Assembly: GCA_046728935.1 (NCBI GenBank)
Contig: JBKPFS010000057.1
Location: 1 to 23,747, forward strand
Reading direction: 5' to 3'
Source of the DNA: DATAFO01 sp046728935
GTDB lineage: Bacteria; Actinomycetota; Thermoleophilia; Solirubrobacterales; 70-9
Length of the DNA stretch: 23,747 nucleotides
Part shown: piece after piece, positions 14,319 through 22,077 of the stretch
Numbering within the stretch: position 1 is the first letter of the stretch
How the letters are laid out: each line of letters begins with the position of its first letter
The notes under the pieces: generated by a model
Told to the model about the DNA's origin: nothing
Seen by the model: only the letters and a program-made list of their open reading frames with translations
Databases searched by the model: none
Position numbers and translations under genes: made by a program

Positions 14319-15662
14319 GTGGTGGTCGCAGGGGCCGGACTCGCGGGCCTCGCGGCTGCGCGTCGCCTGGAGATGTCGGGGCGCACCGTCTCCGTGCTCG
14401 AGGCGCGCGATCGGGTCGGAGGACGAGTCCTCAACCACACCTTGAGCGACGGGTCGATCGTTGAGCTGGGAGGGCAGTGGATCTCGCCGATCCAAGCGCG
14501 GGTGTCGGCGCTCGCTGCGGAGGTTGGACTGGAGACCTTTCCCACCTACGCGGAGGGCACCAGCCTGACGGTCATCGAGGACGCGGTGAAGCCCTGGGAA
14601 GCCGAGGACGACTACGGACTGGATGAGGCCGATCGAGACGAAGTGGAGCGCCTGCTCGTGGAGCTGGATCGCCTGGCTCAGACGATTTCGATCGATACCC
14701 CGTGGGAGTCACCCCGCGCCAATGAGCTCGACTCCCTGACGCTCGACACCTGGCTTCGCGAAAACGCGCGGACGGAAACCGCGCTCGCGTTCTGGCGTCT
14801 TCTCAGTCGCGCTGTCTTCGGTGCGGAGGCATGGCAGATGTCATTTCTGCACTGCCTGTTCTACGCGCGCAGTGGCGGGAGCATGGCAACCCTGATCGCA
14901 TCCGTCGATGGGGCGCAGGACTCCCGAATCGTGGGTGGTTCCGGTTTGCTGCCTCGCGGTCTGTCAGAGCGTCTCCAGACGGATGTCGAGCTGACCGCGC
15001 CCGTGACTGAGATTCGTCAGTCGAAAGGGAGCGTGGAGGTGAAGCACGCGCGCGGCACGGTGGCGTGCAGGCGAGTCGTGGTGGCGCTGCCTCCTACGTT
15101 GGCGGGACGGATCCGCTACACGCCCCCGTTGCCGGCAGCCCGCGACCAGCTCACTCAGCAGATCCCGATGGGATACGTGATCAAGGCTCAGGCGGTCTAC
15201 GACGAGCCGTGGTGGCGCGCGGAGGGCTGGTCAGGCTTCGGGATCAGCTTCGACGGCCCGGTCTCTCACGTGTTCGACAACTCGCCTCCGGACGCGCGCC
15301 GTGGCGTGCTTCTCGCCTTCGTCGATGGAGAAGAGGGGCGCCGCGTCGGACAGATGCCGGCACCGCGACGACGCGAGACGGTGCTGGGCCGCCTACAGCG
15401 GTTCTTCGGTCGACGGGCGGCACTACCCCGCGAGTACGTGGAGTGCGACTGGGCCGCCGAGGAATGGACGCGGGGCTGCTATGGCGGCCGCCTCGGTACC
15501 GGGGTATGGACCGCGCTGGGTCACGCCATGCGAGAGCCGGTCGGTCGGATTCACTGGGCCGGGGCCGAATATGCCCGTGAGTGGACCGGCTACATGGAAG
15601 GCGCCCTGCGCTCGGGCGAGCACGTAGCCGACGAGGTTGATGCCGCGCTCGCGAGCGAATGA
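14319..15662 (+). CDS. flavin monoamine oxidase family protein
   Basis: A 447-residue flavoprotein of the amine oxidase / phytoene-desaturase-like group. The N-terminal dinucleotide motif is VVAGAGLAGLAAARRLE, followed by VLEARDRVGGR and the GGQW stretch typical of monoamine oxidases. RRVVVALPPTLAGRI is the central FAD-domain strand, and the C-terminal FAD motif is HWAGAEYAREWTGYMEGALRSGEHVADEV. Members oxidise primary, secondary or polyamines with oxygen and release peroxide and ammonia; the substrate is unknown. The GTG at 14319 is the first standard start in frame, but it clips the first FAD-binding strand. An AGGAGG site at 14288-14293 instead points to an ATC codon at 14301 (six residues earlier). 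Codon use is a little less GC-biased than in its neighbours. Confidence 0.88.
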   Translation: MVVAGAGLAGLAAARRLEMSGRTVSVLEARDRVGGRVLNHTLSDGSIVELGGQWISPIQARVSALAAEVGLETFPTYAEGTSLTVIEDAVKPWEAEDDYGLDEADRDEVERLLVELDRLAQTISIDTPWESPRANELDSLTLDTWLRENARTETALAFWRLLSRAVFGAEAWQMSFLHCLFYARSGGSMATLIASVDGAQDSRIVGGSGLLPRGLSERLQTDVELTAPVTEIRQSKGSVEVKHARGTVACRRVVVALPPTLAGRIRYTPPLPAARDQLTQQIPMGYVIKAQAVYDEPWWRAEGWSGFGISFDGPVSHVFDNSPPDARRGVLLAFVDGEEGRRVGQMPAPRRRETVLGRLQRFFGRRAALPREYVECDWAAEEWTRGCYGGRLGTGVWTALGHAMREPVGRIHWAGAEYAREWTGYMEGALRSGEHVADEVDAALASE

Positions 15663-15687
15663 CGCTCCTCGAGGCACTGCCCACTAG

Positions 15688-16230
15688 TCAGCCCGCGCCG
15701 CTATAGATGTCCGCGAAGCGCTCACGGAGGGCTCTTCGCCCCTCGGCCATGCACCTGTTCACCTTGGTGTAGGTCCAGCCTCGGGCCGCGGCGATCTCGT
15801 CGTAGGAGTAGCCGCAGGCCTGGAGGACGATTGCGACGCGCTGGTCCCGGGACAGGTGGGCGAGCGCGCTGGCCGCCGACTCAAACCGCTCGCGTCGCTC
15901 GGCGGACTCGGCGGGTCCGGGCGATTGGCAGGCCAGCCGCTCGATCGGGGTCTCGCCCTCGGTCTGGCCGGCTGCGGCTCCGAGCAGACGTTCGCGAGCG
16001 CGCCGCACCGCGAGCGCCTCACGGCGCGTCACCACGTGCATCCACGCGGCCAGCCGATCCTGGCCCACCGGCGGCGCCTTGGTGAGCAGGATCTCGACCG
16101 CGCGCTGGTAGGCGTCTTCCGCGTCGTCCGCGCAGAGCGAGCAGCGGCGCGCGGTGTTTCTGAACGCGCCGGCCCGGTGGGCTAGCAGAGAGATCGCCCC
16201 GTCCGTCTGGGTGGCGGCGTGCGGGGTCAC
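15688..16230 (-). CDS. short sigma-70 family (ECF-like) factor
   Basis: A 180-residue protein from a GTG at 16230 (another in-frame GTG is at 16236). The N-terminal half has region 2 features (DDAEDAYQRAVEILL and DRLAAWMHVVTRREALAVRR). The C-terminal half is a region 4 helix-turn-helix (LSRDQRVAIVLQACGYSYDEIAAARG, then YTKVNRCMAEGRRALRERFADI). It carries several cysteines, including a C-x-x-C (Cys30, Cys33) at the start of region 2. The end is abrupt (YSGAG), and I recall relatives in Thermoleophilia continuing into a zinc-finger anti-sigma-like tail that is absent here. It is divergent from the glycan operon with only 57 bp between them, so it may control that operon or itself. A much longer open frame continues upstream but is antisense to the glycan genes. 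Confidence 0.75.
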   Translation of the reverse strand: MTPHAATQTDGAISLLAHRAGAFRNTARRCSLCADDAEDAYQRAVEILLTKAPPVGQDRLAAWMHVVTRREALAVRRARERLLGAAAGQTEGETPIERLACQSPGPAESAERRERFESAASALAHLSRDQRVAIVLQACGYSYDEIAAARGWTYTKVNRCMAEGRRALRERFADIYSGAG

Positions 16231-16272
16231 GCCCACTGCAAGCCCACCGGCCGTTTGCGCGCCCCCCGTCGC

Positions 16273-16278
16273 TATCCT
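16273..16278 (+). promoter_or_regulatory. putative -10 box of the glycan operon
   Basis: TATCCT lies 9 nt before the ATG at 16288, so the leader would be at most a few bases. No ribosome-binding site is present. It sits in the 57-bp gap shared with the divergent sigma factor. Confidence 0.45.
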
Positions 16279-16287
16279 CGCCCGGCG

Positions 16288-17235
16288 ATGGCCACCTGCG
16301 TCGTCACCGGCGGGGCCGGCTTTCTCGGCTCGCACCTCTGCGACCACCTGCTGGCCGCGGGTCACCGGGTGATCTGCGTCGACAACCTCGACACGGGCTC
16401 GCTCCAGAACATCGAGCACATCCGGGATGGCCGATTCACGTTTCTCAATCTCGATCTGACGGAGCCGGTGACGATCGACGACGAGGTCGACTTCGTCTAC
16501 CACCTCGCCTCGCCGGCAAGCCCGATCGACTACCAACGGTTGCCGCTGCACACCCTCAAGGTGGGCTCCTACGGCACCCACCACATGCTCGGCCTGGCGA
16601 AGTTCAAGCGCGCGCGGTTTCTGCTCGCCTCGACGTCGGAGGTCTACGGCGACCCGCAGGTGCACCCGCAGTCCGAGGATTACTGGGGCCACGTCAACCC
16701 GATCGGGCCCCGGGGCGTCTACGACGAGGCCAAGCGCTACGCGGAAGCGCTGACCATGGCCTACCACCGCCAGCAGGGCGTCGACACCAGCATCGCGAGG
16801 ATCTTCAACACCTTCGGGCCGAGGATGAGGCCCCACGACGGCCGGGCGGTCCCGACCTTCCTGCGGCAGGCCCTCCAGGACAAGCCGCTGACCGTCTTCG
16901 GCGACGGCAGCCAGACCCGCAGCTTCTGCTACGTCGACGATGAGATCCGCGGTCTCGTCGCGCTTGCCGAGTCCGATGTCCACCAGCCGGTCAACATCGG
17001 CAACCCCGACGAGTACACGCTGCTCGAGCTCACCCAGACCGTGATCGACGTGGCCGAGTCGCGGTCGGACATCATCTTCGAGGCGCTGCCCACCGACGAC
17101 CCGCAGGTGCGACAGCCCGACATCACCCTGGCCCGCCAGCTGCTCGGCTGGGAGCCCGAGGTGTCGCTGCGCGACGGCCTGCGCCGGACGATCGAGCAGG
17201 CAGGCGTGGAGCGACTCGTCGGCGCCAGCGACTAG
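16288..17235 (+). CDS. NAD-dependent SDR, UDP-glucuronate decarboxylase (UXS)-like
   Basis: A 315-residue extended SDR. The N-terminus has the NAD-binding TGGAGFLGSHL and the VDNLDTGS loop; HLASPASPIDY and STSEVYGDP are close to the UDP-xylose synthase pattern. Catalytic residues are Ser117, Glu118 (the glutamate tied to decarboxylation in UXS), Tyr145 and Lys149 (YDEAK). RIFNTFGPRMRPHDGRAVP and DGSQTRSFCYVDD are further UXS-type signatures. The likely reaction is UDP-glucuronate to UDP-xylose plus CO2; a dTDP-glucose 4,6-dehydratase- or epimerase-like role is less likely. It is the first gene of a three-gene operon with two glycosyltransferases (15-nt gap, then a 4-nt overlap), so it would supply a nucleotide sugar to a surface glycan. 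The start has no Shine-Dalgarno sequence. Confidence 0.88.
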   Translation: MATCVVTGGAGFLGSHLCDHLLAAGHRVICVDNLDTGSLQNIEHIRDGRFTFLNLDLTEPVTIDDEVDFVYHLASPASPIDYQRLPLHTLKVGSYGTHHMLGLAKFKRARFLLASTSEVYGDPQVHPQSEDYWGHVNPIGPRGVYDEAKRYAEALTMAYHRQQGVDTSIARIFNTFGPRMRPHDGRAVPTFLRQALQDKPLTVFGDGSQTRSFCYVDDEIRGLVALAESDVHQPVNIGNPDEYTLLELTQTVIDVAESRSDIIFEALPTDDPQVRQPDITLARQLLGWEPEVSLRDGLRRTIEQAGVERLVGASD

Positions 17236-17250
17236 CGCGCTCGCGCCCGC

Positions 17251-18429
17251 GTGAGAATCGCGCACCTGACGGCGACCTTCCCCCCCTATCCCGCCGGGGC
17301 GGGGAACACGGCCTTCCAGTTCGCTCGCCGGCAGGCCGAGCGTGGGCACCAGGTCGAGGTCTTCACCGCTCCGGCGAGCGGAGAGCCGCCTGATCCGGGC
17401 GGCGCGACCGTGCACCGGATCGACCCGCTGGTGGCGATCGGGAACGCGCCCCTGATCCCGAGCCTTGCGCGCGTGGTCGGCTTCGACGTGGTCCATCTCC
17501 ACTATCCCTTCATCATCGGCTCCGAGCTCACGTTGCTCGGCCGGCTGCGGCAAAGACTGCGCGCACAGGCCCTCCTCGTCCACTACAAGAATCGGCTCGT
17601 CGGCCGGGGCGGACGACGGCCGCTGTTCGCGCTGTACGAGCGGACGGTCGCCCCCGCCCTGATCCGGGCCGCGGATCGGGTCTGCGTGCTCTCGGCCGAC
17701 CACGCGGCCTCGGTTCCGTACCTGCGGCGCGCACGAGAGCGGGAACCCGCGAAGGTGATGGAGATGCCGAACGGCGTCGACACGGAGCTGTTCTCGCCGG
17801 GTTCGGACTCGATCGGGATTCGCGAGCGGCTCGGGATCCCGGCCGACGCGGTGGCTGCCGCCTTCGTCGCGACGCTGGATCGCGCCCACCACTTCAAGCG
17901 GCTCGACCTGGCGATCGACGCGCTGGCGAGCATCGGTGAGGAGGCGGTGCACTTGGTGGTCGCCGGGGGCGGGGAGCTACTCGAGGGCTTCCGGTCGAGG
18001 GCAGGTAGGGCTGGCCTCACCGAGCGTGTGCATTTCCTCGGAGCGGTGCCGCATTCCGAGCTGCCCGGCGTGCTCCGCGCCGTGGATCTGATGCTGCTCA
18101 CTACCGAGCCGCCCGAGTCCTTCGGAATCGTGTTGATCGAGGCGATGGCGGTGGGGCTGCCGGTGATCGCGACCGACTATCCGGGTGTCCGGGCTGTGGT
18201 GGATGACGGGGAGAACGGGCTGCTCGTGCCGGCGGGTGATCCCGACGCAGTTGCCGCCGCGATCCGTCGCTTGCTGAGTGCGGGTGTCGAGGGACGCGAG
18301 CGGATGGGCACAGCGGGGCGGGAGAAGGCAATGAGGGAGTGGGGTTGGGAGTCCCTGGTCGATCGCATGGATTCCGCCTATGCGGAGGCGATCGAGGTTC
18401 GGCGCGCCAAGCTCGGGGAGGCCGCGTGA
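17251..18429 (+). CDS. glycosyltransferase family 4 (GT-B)
   Basis: A 392-residue retaining GT-B glycosyltransferase. The acceptor domain opens with the strand RIAHLTATFPPYPAGAGN (glycine-rich loop), and VVHLHYPFIIG is the second conserved strand. The donor domain has MPNGVDTELFSP, the AHHFKRLDLAIDA phosphate-contact stretch, and the EX7E motif in PESFGIVLIEAMAVGLPVIATD. There is no signal peptide, so it works at the cytoplasmic face of the membrane. A GTG start lies 15 nt after the UXS-like gene and the next glycosyltransferase overlaps its stop. The donor is probably a UDP- or GDP-sugar, possibly the product of the upstream enzyme (inference). It could build a cell-surface polysaccharide, glycolipid or O-antigen-like chain. 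Confidence 0.9.
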   Translation: MRIAHLTATFPPYPAGAGNTAFQFARRQAERGHQVEVFTAPASGEPPDPGGATVHRIDPLVAIGNAPLIPSLARVVGFDVVHLHYPFIIGSELTLLGRLRQRLRAQALLVHYKNRLVGRGGRRPLFALYERTVAPALIRAADRVCVLSADHAASVPYLRRAREREPAKVMEMPNGVDTELFSPGSDSIGIRERLGIPADAVAAAFVATLDRAHHFKRLDLAIDALASIGEEAVHLVVAGGGELLEGFRSRAGRAGLTERVHFLGAVPHSELPGVLRAVDLMLLTTEPPESFGIVLIEAMAVGLPVIATDYPGVRAVVDDGENGLLVPAGDPDAVAAAIRRLLSAGVEGRERMGTAGREKAMREWGWESLVDRMDSAYAEAIEVRRAKLGEAA

Positions 18430-19760
18430 GCCACCGACAGGGCGCGCCGGACGGGTTATTGGCGGATAGCGCCAACATCCCGTCAACGGGGCGCAGAATC
18501 CTGCTGGTCGCCCACTTCTTCCCGCCGTGCCGCGACACCGGCGCCCTGCGGCCGGCGGCGATGACGAAGTGGCTGGGGCGCCTCGGTCACGCCGTCACGG
18601 TTCTGACCACCTCGGCCTACGGGACCCTGCCCGAGGACGACGCCCAGGGCATCGTCCGCACCACAGACGCCCAGCGCTGGCGCGCGCGCCTGCGCGGCAA
18701 GGACAGCGTCGATGCGCTGTACGACGCCGACTCCTACTCGGGGCGCGCGCATCCGCTCAGCAAGGTGCTCGTGCCGGAGCCCCTCGTGCTCGCCTGGGCG
18801 CCGTTTGCGCGCCGGCGCGCGCTTGCGCTGCACCGGCGCCACGGCTTCGACTGCGTCATCACGACCTCGCCGCCCGAGTCGGCGCACATGGTCGGCCGGG
18901 CCCTCGCCCGCCGCGGCGTGGCCTGGGTGGCCGACGTCCGCGACGCCTGGACCTTCGAGTCGCTGCGCCCTCGCTTTCCCACCGCCGCGCAGCGACGCGC
19001 GGACGAGCGCCTGGAGCGACGGTGGGTGGGGTCCGCGGACGCCGTGGCCTGCGTCAGCGAGCCGGCTGCCGCCGACCTCCGAACGCGGGGCATCGCCCAG
19101 CCGTTGCTGGTCCCGAACGGCTGGGATCCCGACTCGGCGGGGGCGCCGCAGTACGACGCGATCAGACCAGGTGATCCTCCGCTCGACGCCGATCGAATCT
19201 CACTCGTCTACACCGGCCGCTTCGGCAGCTATGGCCGCGATCCGCTGCCCCTCGTGGAGGCGATCGGCTCGCTCGCCCGGAACGATCCCGAGAAGGCGGC
19301 CAGGCTCGAGCTCGTGATCGCGGGCCCCCTGACCGAGGACGAGCGCCGGGCTCTCTCCGCGGACGTCTCCCCCGCGCGCATCGTCCTCGCCGGCACGGTC
19401 GAGCGTCGGCGGGCGCTCGCGCTCCAGCGCGCCGCCGACGCCCTCCTGCTGCTCGCGTCGCCCGCGCGTTCGCAGCTCCTCAACATAAAGCTGTTCGAGT
19501 ATCTGGCCGCCGGTCGGCCGATCCTGGCGCTGGCGGCGGGAACGGAGGCGGGGCGGGTCGCATCCGAGCTCGGCGCCGAGGTCACCCGCGCGGACGACCC
19601 CGACGCGATCGCCGCCGCGCTTCGCCGCCTCGCCGAGGGCGAGCTTCGCGCTCCGGCGCCCGATGCGGCTCGCCCGTACACGTACCCGGCCCCCGCAGAG
19701 GCGATGGCTTCGGCGGTCGAGCGTGCGATCGCCGTCAGGCGCCGCCGGGAATCGACCTGA
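18426..19760 (+). CDS. glycosyltransferase family 4-like protein
   Basis: A 444-residue GT-B protein. The GTG start at 18426 overlaps the preceding stop (GTGA), a typical translationally coupled start; the frame is open further upstream but only inside the previous gene. The first ~25 residues are polar, then RRILLVAHFFPPCRDTGALRPAAMTKWL marks the acceptor-domain glycine loop seen in WcaI/WbuB-like transferases. ITTSPPESAHMVGRALARR and WVADVRDAWTFE are conserved in that branch. The donor domain has LLVPNGWDPD, LVYTGRFGSYGRDP and the end motif NIKLFEYLAAGRPILAL. The acid in KLFEYLAAG is present, but the first glutamate of a classical EX7E motif is not clear. It is probably the second sugar-adding step of the glycan operon. 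Confidence 0.88.
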   Translation: MSHRQGAPDGLLADSANIPSTGRRILLVAHFFPPCRDTGALRPAAMTKWLGRLGHAVTVLTTSAYGTLPEDDAQGIVRTTDAQRWRARLRGKDSVDALYDADSYSGRAHPLSKVLVPEPLVLAWAPFARRRALALHRRHGFDCVITTSPPESAHMVGRALARRGVAWVADVRDAWTFESLRPRFPTAAQRRADERLERRWVGSADAVACVSEPAAADLRTRGIAQPLLVPNGWDPDSAGAPQYDAIRPGDPPLDADRISLVYTGRFGSYGRDPLPLVEAIGSLARNDPEKAARLELVIAGPLTEDERRALSADVSPARIVLAGTVERRRALALQRAADALLLLASPARSQLLNIKLFEYLAAGRPILALAAGTEAGRVASELGAEVTRADDPDAIAAALRRLAEGELRAPAPDAARPYTYPAPAEAMASAVERAIAVRRRREST

Positions 19761-19789
19761 GGCCGGGTGGCGCCAGCGAGATGGGCGCT

Positions 19790-19795
19790 TAGGCT
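19790..19795 (+). promoter_or_regulatory. putative -10 box before the small broken ORF
   Basis: TAGGCT lies 7 nt before an ATG at 19803, the same arrangement as at the other likely leaderless starts of this window. Confidence 0.35.
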
Positions 19796-19802
19796 GCGCC
19801 GG

Positions 19803-19959
19803 ATGACCGCGCCCGGGGAGCTACGGACGTTCGCCCCGCTACGCGCGGCGCGTGCCGGGCTTCCTGGCGACGACCGTGACGGGGGACGACGCCAGGGCAC
19901 GGATCCCGGCCCGCCTGGGCAACCGCGAGCGCTCCTCACCCAGATACCCCCGAGCCTAG
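19803..19959 (+). pseudogene. possible small gene interrupted by a frameshift in a GGGG run
   Basis: An ATG at 19803 begins MTAPG; at the G4 run (19815-19818) removing one base would join it to a frame of 47 GC3-rich codons ending at TAG (19957-19959). That frame reads SYGRSPRYARRVPGFLATTV and then TGDDARARIPARLGNRERSS: basic, about 52 residues in all, no recognised family. Without the shift the ATG frame continues into the mutase gene as low-quality sequence. It may be a real small gene with a mutation or sequencing error, or chance. The remainder of the gap to the mutase start shows nothing else except a CATCCT -10-like box at 19981-19986. Confidence 0.25.
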
Positions 19960-19996
19960 CCCGCGGCCGGTCGAATCCGTCATCCTTCGCTGCGCC

Positions 19997-21649
19997 ATGG
20001 CGACGAGCCCGAAGACGGAGCGGGCGGTGGAGGAGGACCTTCACCGCTACGTAGCCCCCGCCGTCGGACCTGAGGACGAGCGGGTGTTCACCGACTCGGG
20101 GATCGAGGTCGAGCCCCTTTATACGGAGGACGATGTCGCGCCCGGGCTCGGGGAGCGCCTCGGTGAGCCCGGCGCCTACCCCTTCACCCGCGGGATCCAT
20201 CCGGGGATGTACCGCGACCGGCTCTGGACCATGCGCCAGTACGCCGGATACGCGACCGCGGAGGAGACCAACCGCCGTTACCGCTACCTGATCGAGCACG
20301 GCTCCACCGGCCTCTCGATGGCGTTCGACCTGCCCACCCAGCTCGGGCGGGACTCGGACGACGAGCTCTGTCGGGGCGAGGTCGGCCGCACCGGGGTGGC
20401 GATCGACACGATCGAGGACATGCGGATCTGCTTCGACCAGATCCCCCTCGACGAGGTGTCGACCTCGATGACGATCAACGCACCCGCGGCGATCCTGCTG
20501 CTGCTCTACGAGCTGGTCGGCGAGGAGCAGGGGGTGTCCGCCGAGAAGCTGCGCGGCACGGTCCAGAACGACGTGCTCAAGGAGTACGTGGCCCGCGGCA
20601 ACTACATCTTCCCCCCGGAGCCGACGATGCGGCTCACCACCGACATCTTCGAGTACTGCCGGGAACGGGTGCCGAAGTGGAACACGATCTCGATCTCCGG
20701 GTACCACATCCGCGAGAAGGGGTGCTCGGCGGTCCAGGAGGTGGCGTTCACGCTCTCCAACGCGATCGCCTATGTGGAGGCGGCGTTGGAGCGAGGGCTC
20801 GAGATCGACGAGTTCGCCCCCCGCGTTGCCTTCTTCTTCAACTGCCACAACAACGTCTTCCAGGAGGTCGCCAAGTTCCGGGCCGTGCGCCGCATGTGGG
20901 CCCGAATCGTCAAGGAGCGCTTCGGGGCCCGCGACGAGCGTTCGATGACGATCCGGTTCCACACCCAGACCGGGGGTGTGACGCTCCAGGCCCAGCAGCC
21001 GGAGGTGAACATCATCCGGGTGGCCCTCCAGGGCTTCGCCGCGGTCTGCGGCGGCACCCAGTCGCTGCACACGAACGGCTTCGACGAGGCGCTGGCGCTG
21101 CCGACCGAGCGCTCGGCTCGGATCGCGCTGCGCACCCAGCAGGTGCTGGCGCACGAATCCGGCGTGGCCGACACGGTCGACCCGCTCGCCGGCTCCTACT
21201 TCATCGAGGCGCTCACCGACGAGATCGAGGAGCGCTCGTGGGAGCTGATCGAGAAGGTGTCCGAGCTCGGCGGCTCGGTGCAGGCGCTCGAGTTCATCCA
21301 GCGGGAGATCGAGGAATCCGCGCTCTCCTACCACGAGCGCTACCGCTCCGGACAGGACATCGTCGTGGGCGTCAACAAGTACGTCACGGAGACGGTCGAC
21401 GACGTGGACATCCTCAGGGTCGACCCGGAGTCCGAGCAGCGCCAGCTCGAGCGGCTGGCCAAGTTCAAGGCCGCCCGCGACCAGGCGGCCGTGGGGAAGG
21501 CGCTCGAGGAGCTGCGCGCGACCGCGAACGGCCACGGGAACCTGCTGCCGCCGATCCGCGAGGCGCTGCGCGTGGGAGCCTCGATCGGCGAGGTGTGCGG
21601 CGCGATGCGCGAGGTCTTCGGGGAGTATCGGGGTGGAGCGTTCTTCTGA
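19997..21649 (+). CDS. methylmalonyl-CoA mutase large subunit (catalytic domain only)
   Basis: A 550-residue acyl-CoA mutase large-subunit TIM barrel. Hallmarks in order: YPFTRGIHPGMYRDRLWTMR (61-80), QYAGYATAEETNRRY, GLSMAFDLPTQLGRDSD, SMTINAPA, TVQNDVLKEYVARGNYIFPP, SISGYHIREKG, AFFFNCHNNVFQEVAK, TQTGGVTL and GGTQSLHTNGFDEALALPT. Tyr72 and Arg200 fall where methylmalonyl-CoA mutase has its carboxylate-binding Tyr and Arg; isobutyryl-CoA mutases use Phe and Gln, so methylmalonyl-CoA / succinyl-CoA interconversion is favoured. There is no C-terminal cobalamin-binding domain (DxHxxG), so a separate small subunit must be encoded outside the window. The start ATG has no Shine-Dalgarno sequence. 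The carboxylase beta subunit downstream supports a propionyl-CoA pathway. Confidence 0.93.
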   Translation: MATSPKTERAVEEDLHRYVAPAVGPEDERVFTDSGIEVEPLYTEDDVAPGLGERLGEPGAYPFTRGIHPGMYRDRLWTMRQYAGYATAEETNRRYRYLIEHGSTGLSMAFDLPTQLGRDSDDELCRGEVGRTGVAIDTIEDMRICFDQIPLDEVSTSMTINAPAAILLLLYELVGEEQGVSAEKLRGTVQNDVLKEYVARGNYIFPPEPTMRLTTDIFEYCRERVPKWNTISISGYHIREKGCSAVQEVAFTLSNAIAYVEAALERGLEIDEFAPRVAFFFNCHNNVFQEVAKFRAVRRMWARIVKERFGARDERSMTIRFHTQTGGVTLQAQQPEVNIIRVALQGFAAVCGGTQSLHTNGFDEALALPTERSARIALRTQQVLAHESGVADTVDPLAGSYFIEALTDEIEERSWELIEKVSELGGSVQALEFIQREIEESALSYHERYRSGQDIVVGVNKYVTETVDDVDILRVDPESEQRQLERLAKFKAARDQAAVGKALEELRATANGHGNLLPPIREALRVGASIGEVCGAMREVFGEYRGGAFF

Positions 21650-21729
21650 GCGTCGGGACGCTTCGCACACGCGCTGCAAGCTCGTGATCCGGGGCAGGAC
21701 TCGGAGCGGGCCGACCGAAGCCCCGTGGC

Positions 21730-22077
21730 ATGGAATCGAAGGTCAAGCGAACGCTGGTCAAGTCGGCTCCGGAGCTCTGGGAGCTCGCCTCGGACGTGGC
21801 GCGGATGGAGGCGTGGACGGCCGGCCTGATCGGCTCGGAGCGAGCGATCCCGGTCGAGGTGACCGTCTCGGAGGTGGAGAGCATGCTCGCGTGGCGCTCG
21901 GCCGACCCGGGGTCGTACGCGCGAATCGCGATCGAGCTCACGGAGAGCGGATTCGGCACGGCGGTCGAGATCACGGCCCAGCACGCACGGTCCGAGTCCG
22001 CCGACGCCGACGCCGCGCTGGAGCACGTGCTCGATGAGCTGGGCTCCCCCGAGCGGCGGCCCTTCGCGCGGGCCTGA
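21730..22077 (+). CDS. small SRPBCC-like hypothetical protein
   Basis: A 115-residue protein from an ATG at 21730. The beginning (VKRTLVKSAPELWELASDVARMEAWTAGLIG) resembles SRPBCC (polyketide cyclase/START-like) proteins, where a first strand is followed by 'aspe.vWe.lsD..rm..W'. Later strands are VEVTVSEVESMLAWRSAD and YARIAIELTESGFGTAVEITAQHA. It is shorter than a full SRPBCC domain (about 140 residues), with a charged tail (SESADADAALEHVLDEL). No active-site residues can be assigned. It lies 80 nt after the mutase stop, and the HD-domain gene begins inside its last 44 bases in another frame, so the two are probably translationally coupled. The function is unknown. Confidence 0.6.
   Translation: MESKVKRTLVKSAPELWELASDVARMEAWTAGLIGSERAIPVEVTVSEVESMLAWRSADPGSYARIAIELTESGFGTAVEITAQHARSESADADAALEHVLDELGSPERRPFARA

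Noticed and set aside
16231..17952. N-terminal extension of the short sigma factor as one 754-residue protein
   Set aside because: The extension is antisense to the UXS-like and GT4 genes and has shadow-type composition; only the last 180 residues show sigma-factor features.
19229..21679. An 816-codon minus-strand open frame opposite the mutase gene
   Set aside because: Low-complexity composition; the opposite strand encodes an unmistakable methylmalonyl-CoA mutase and glycosyltransferase.
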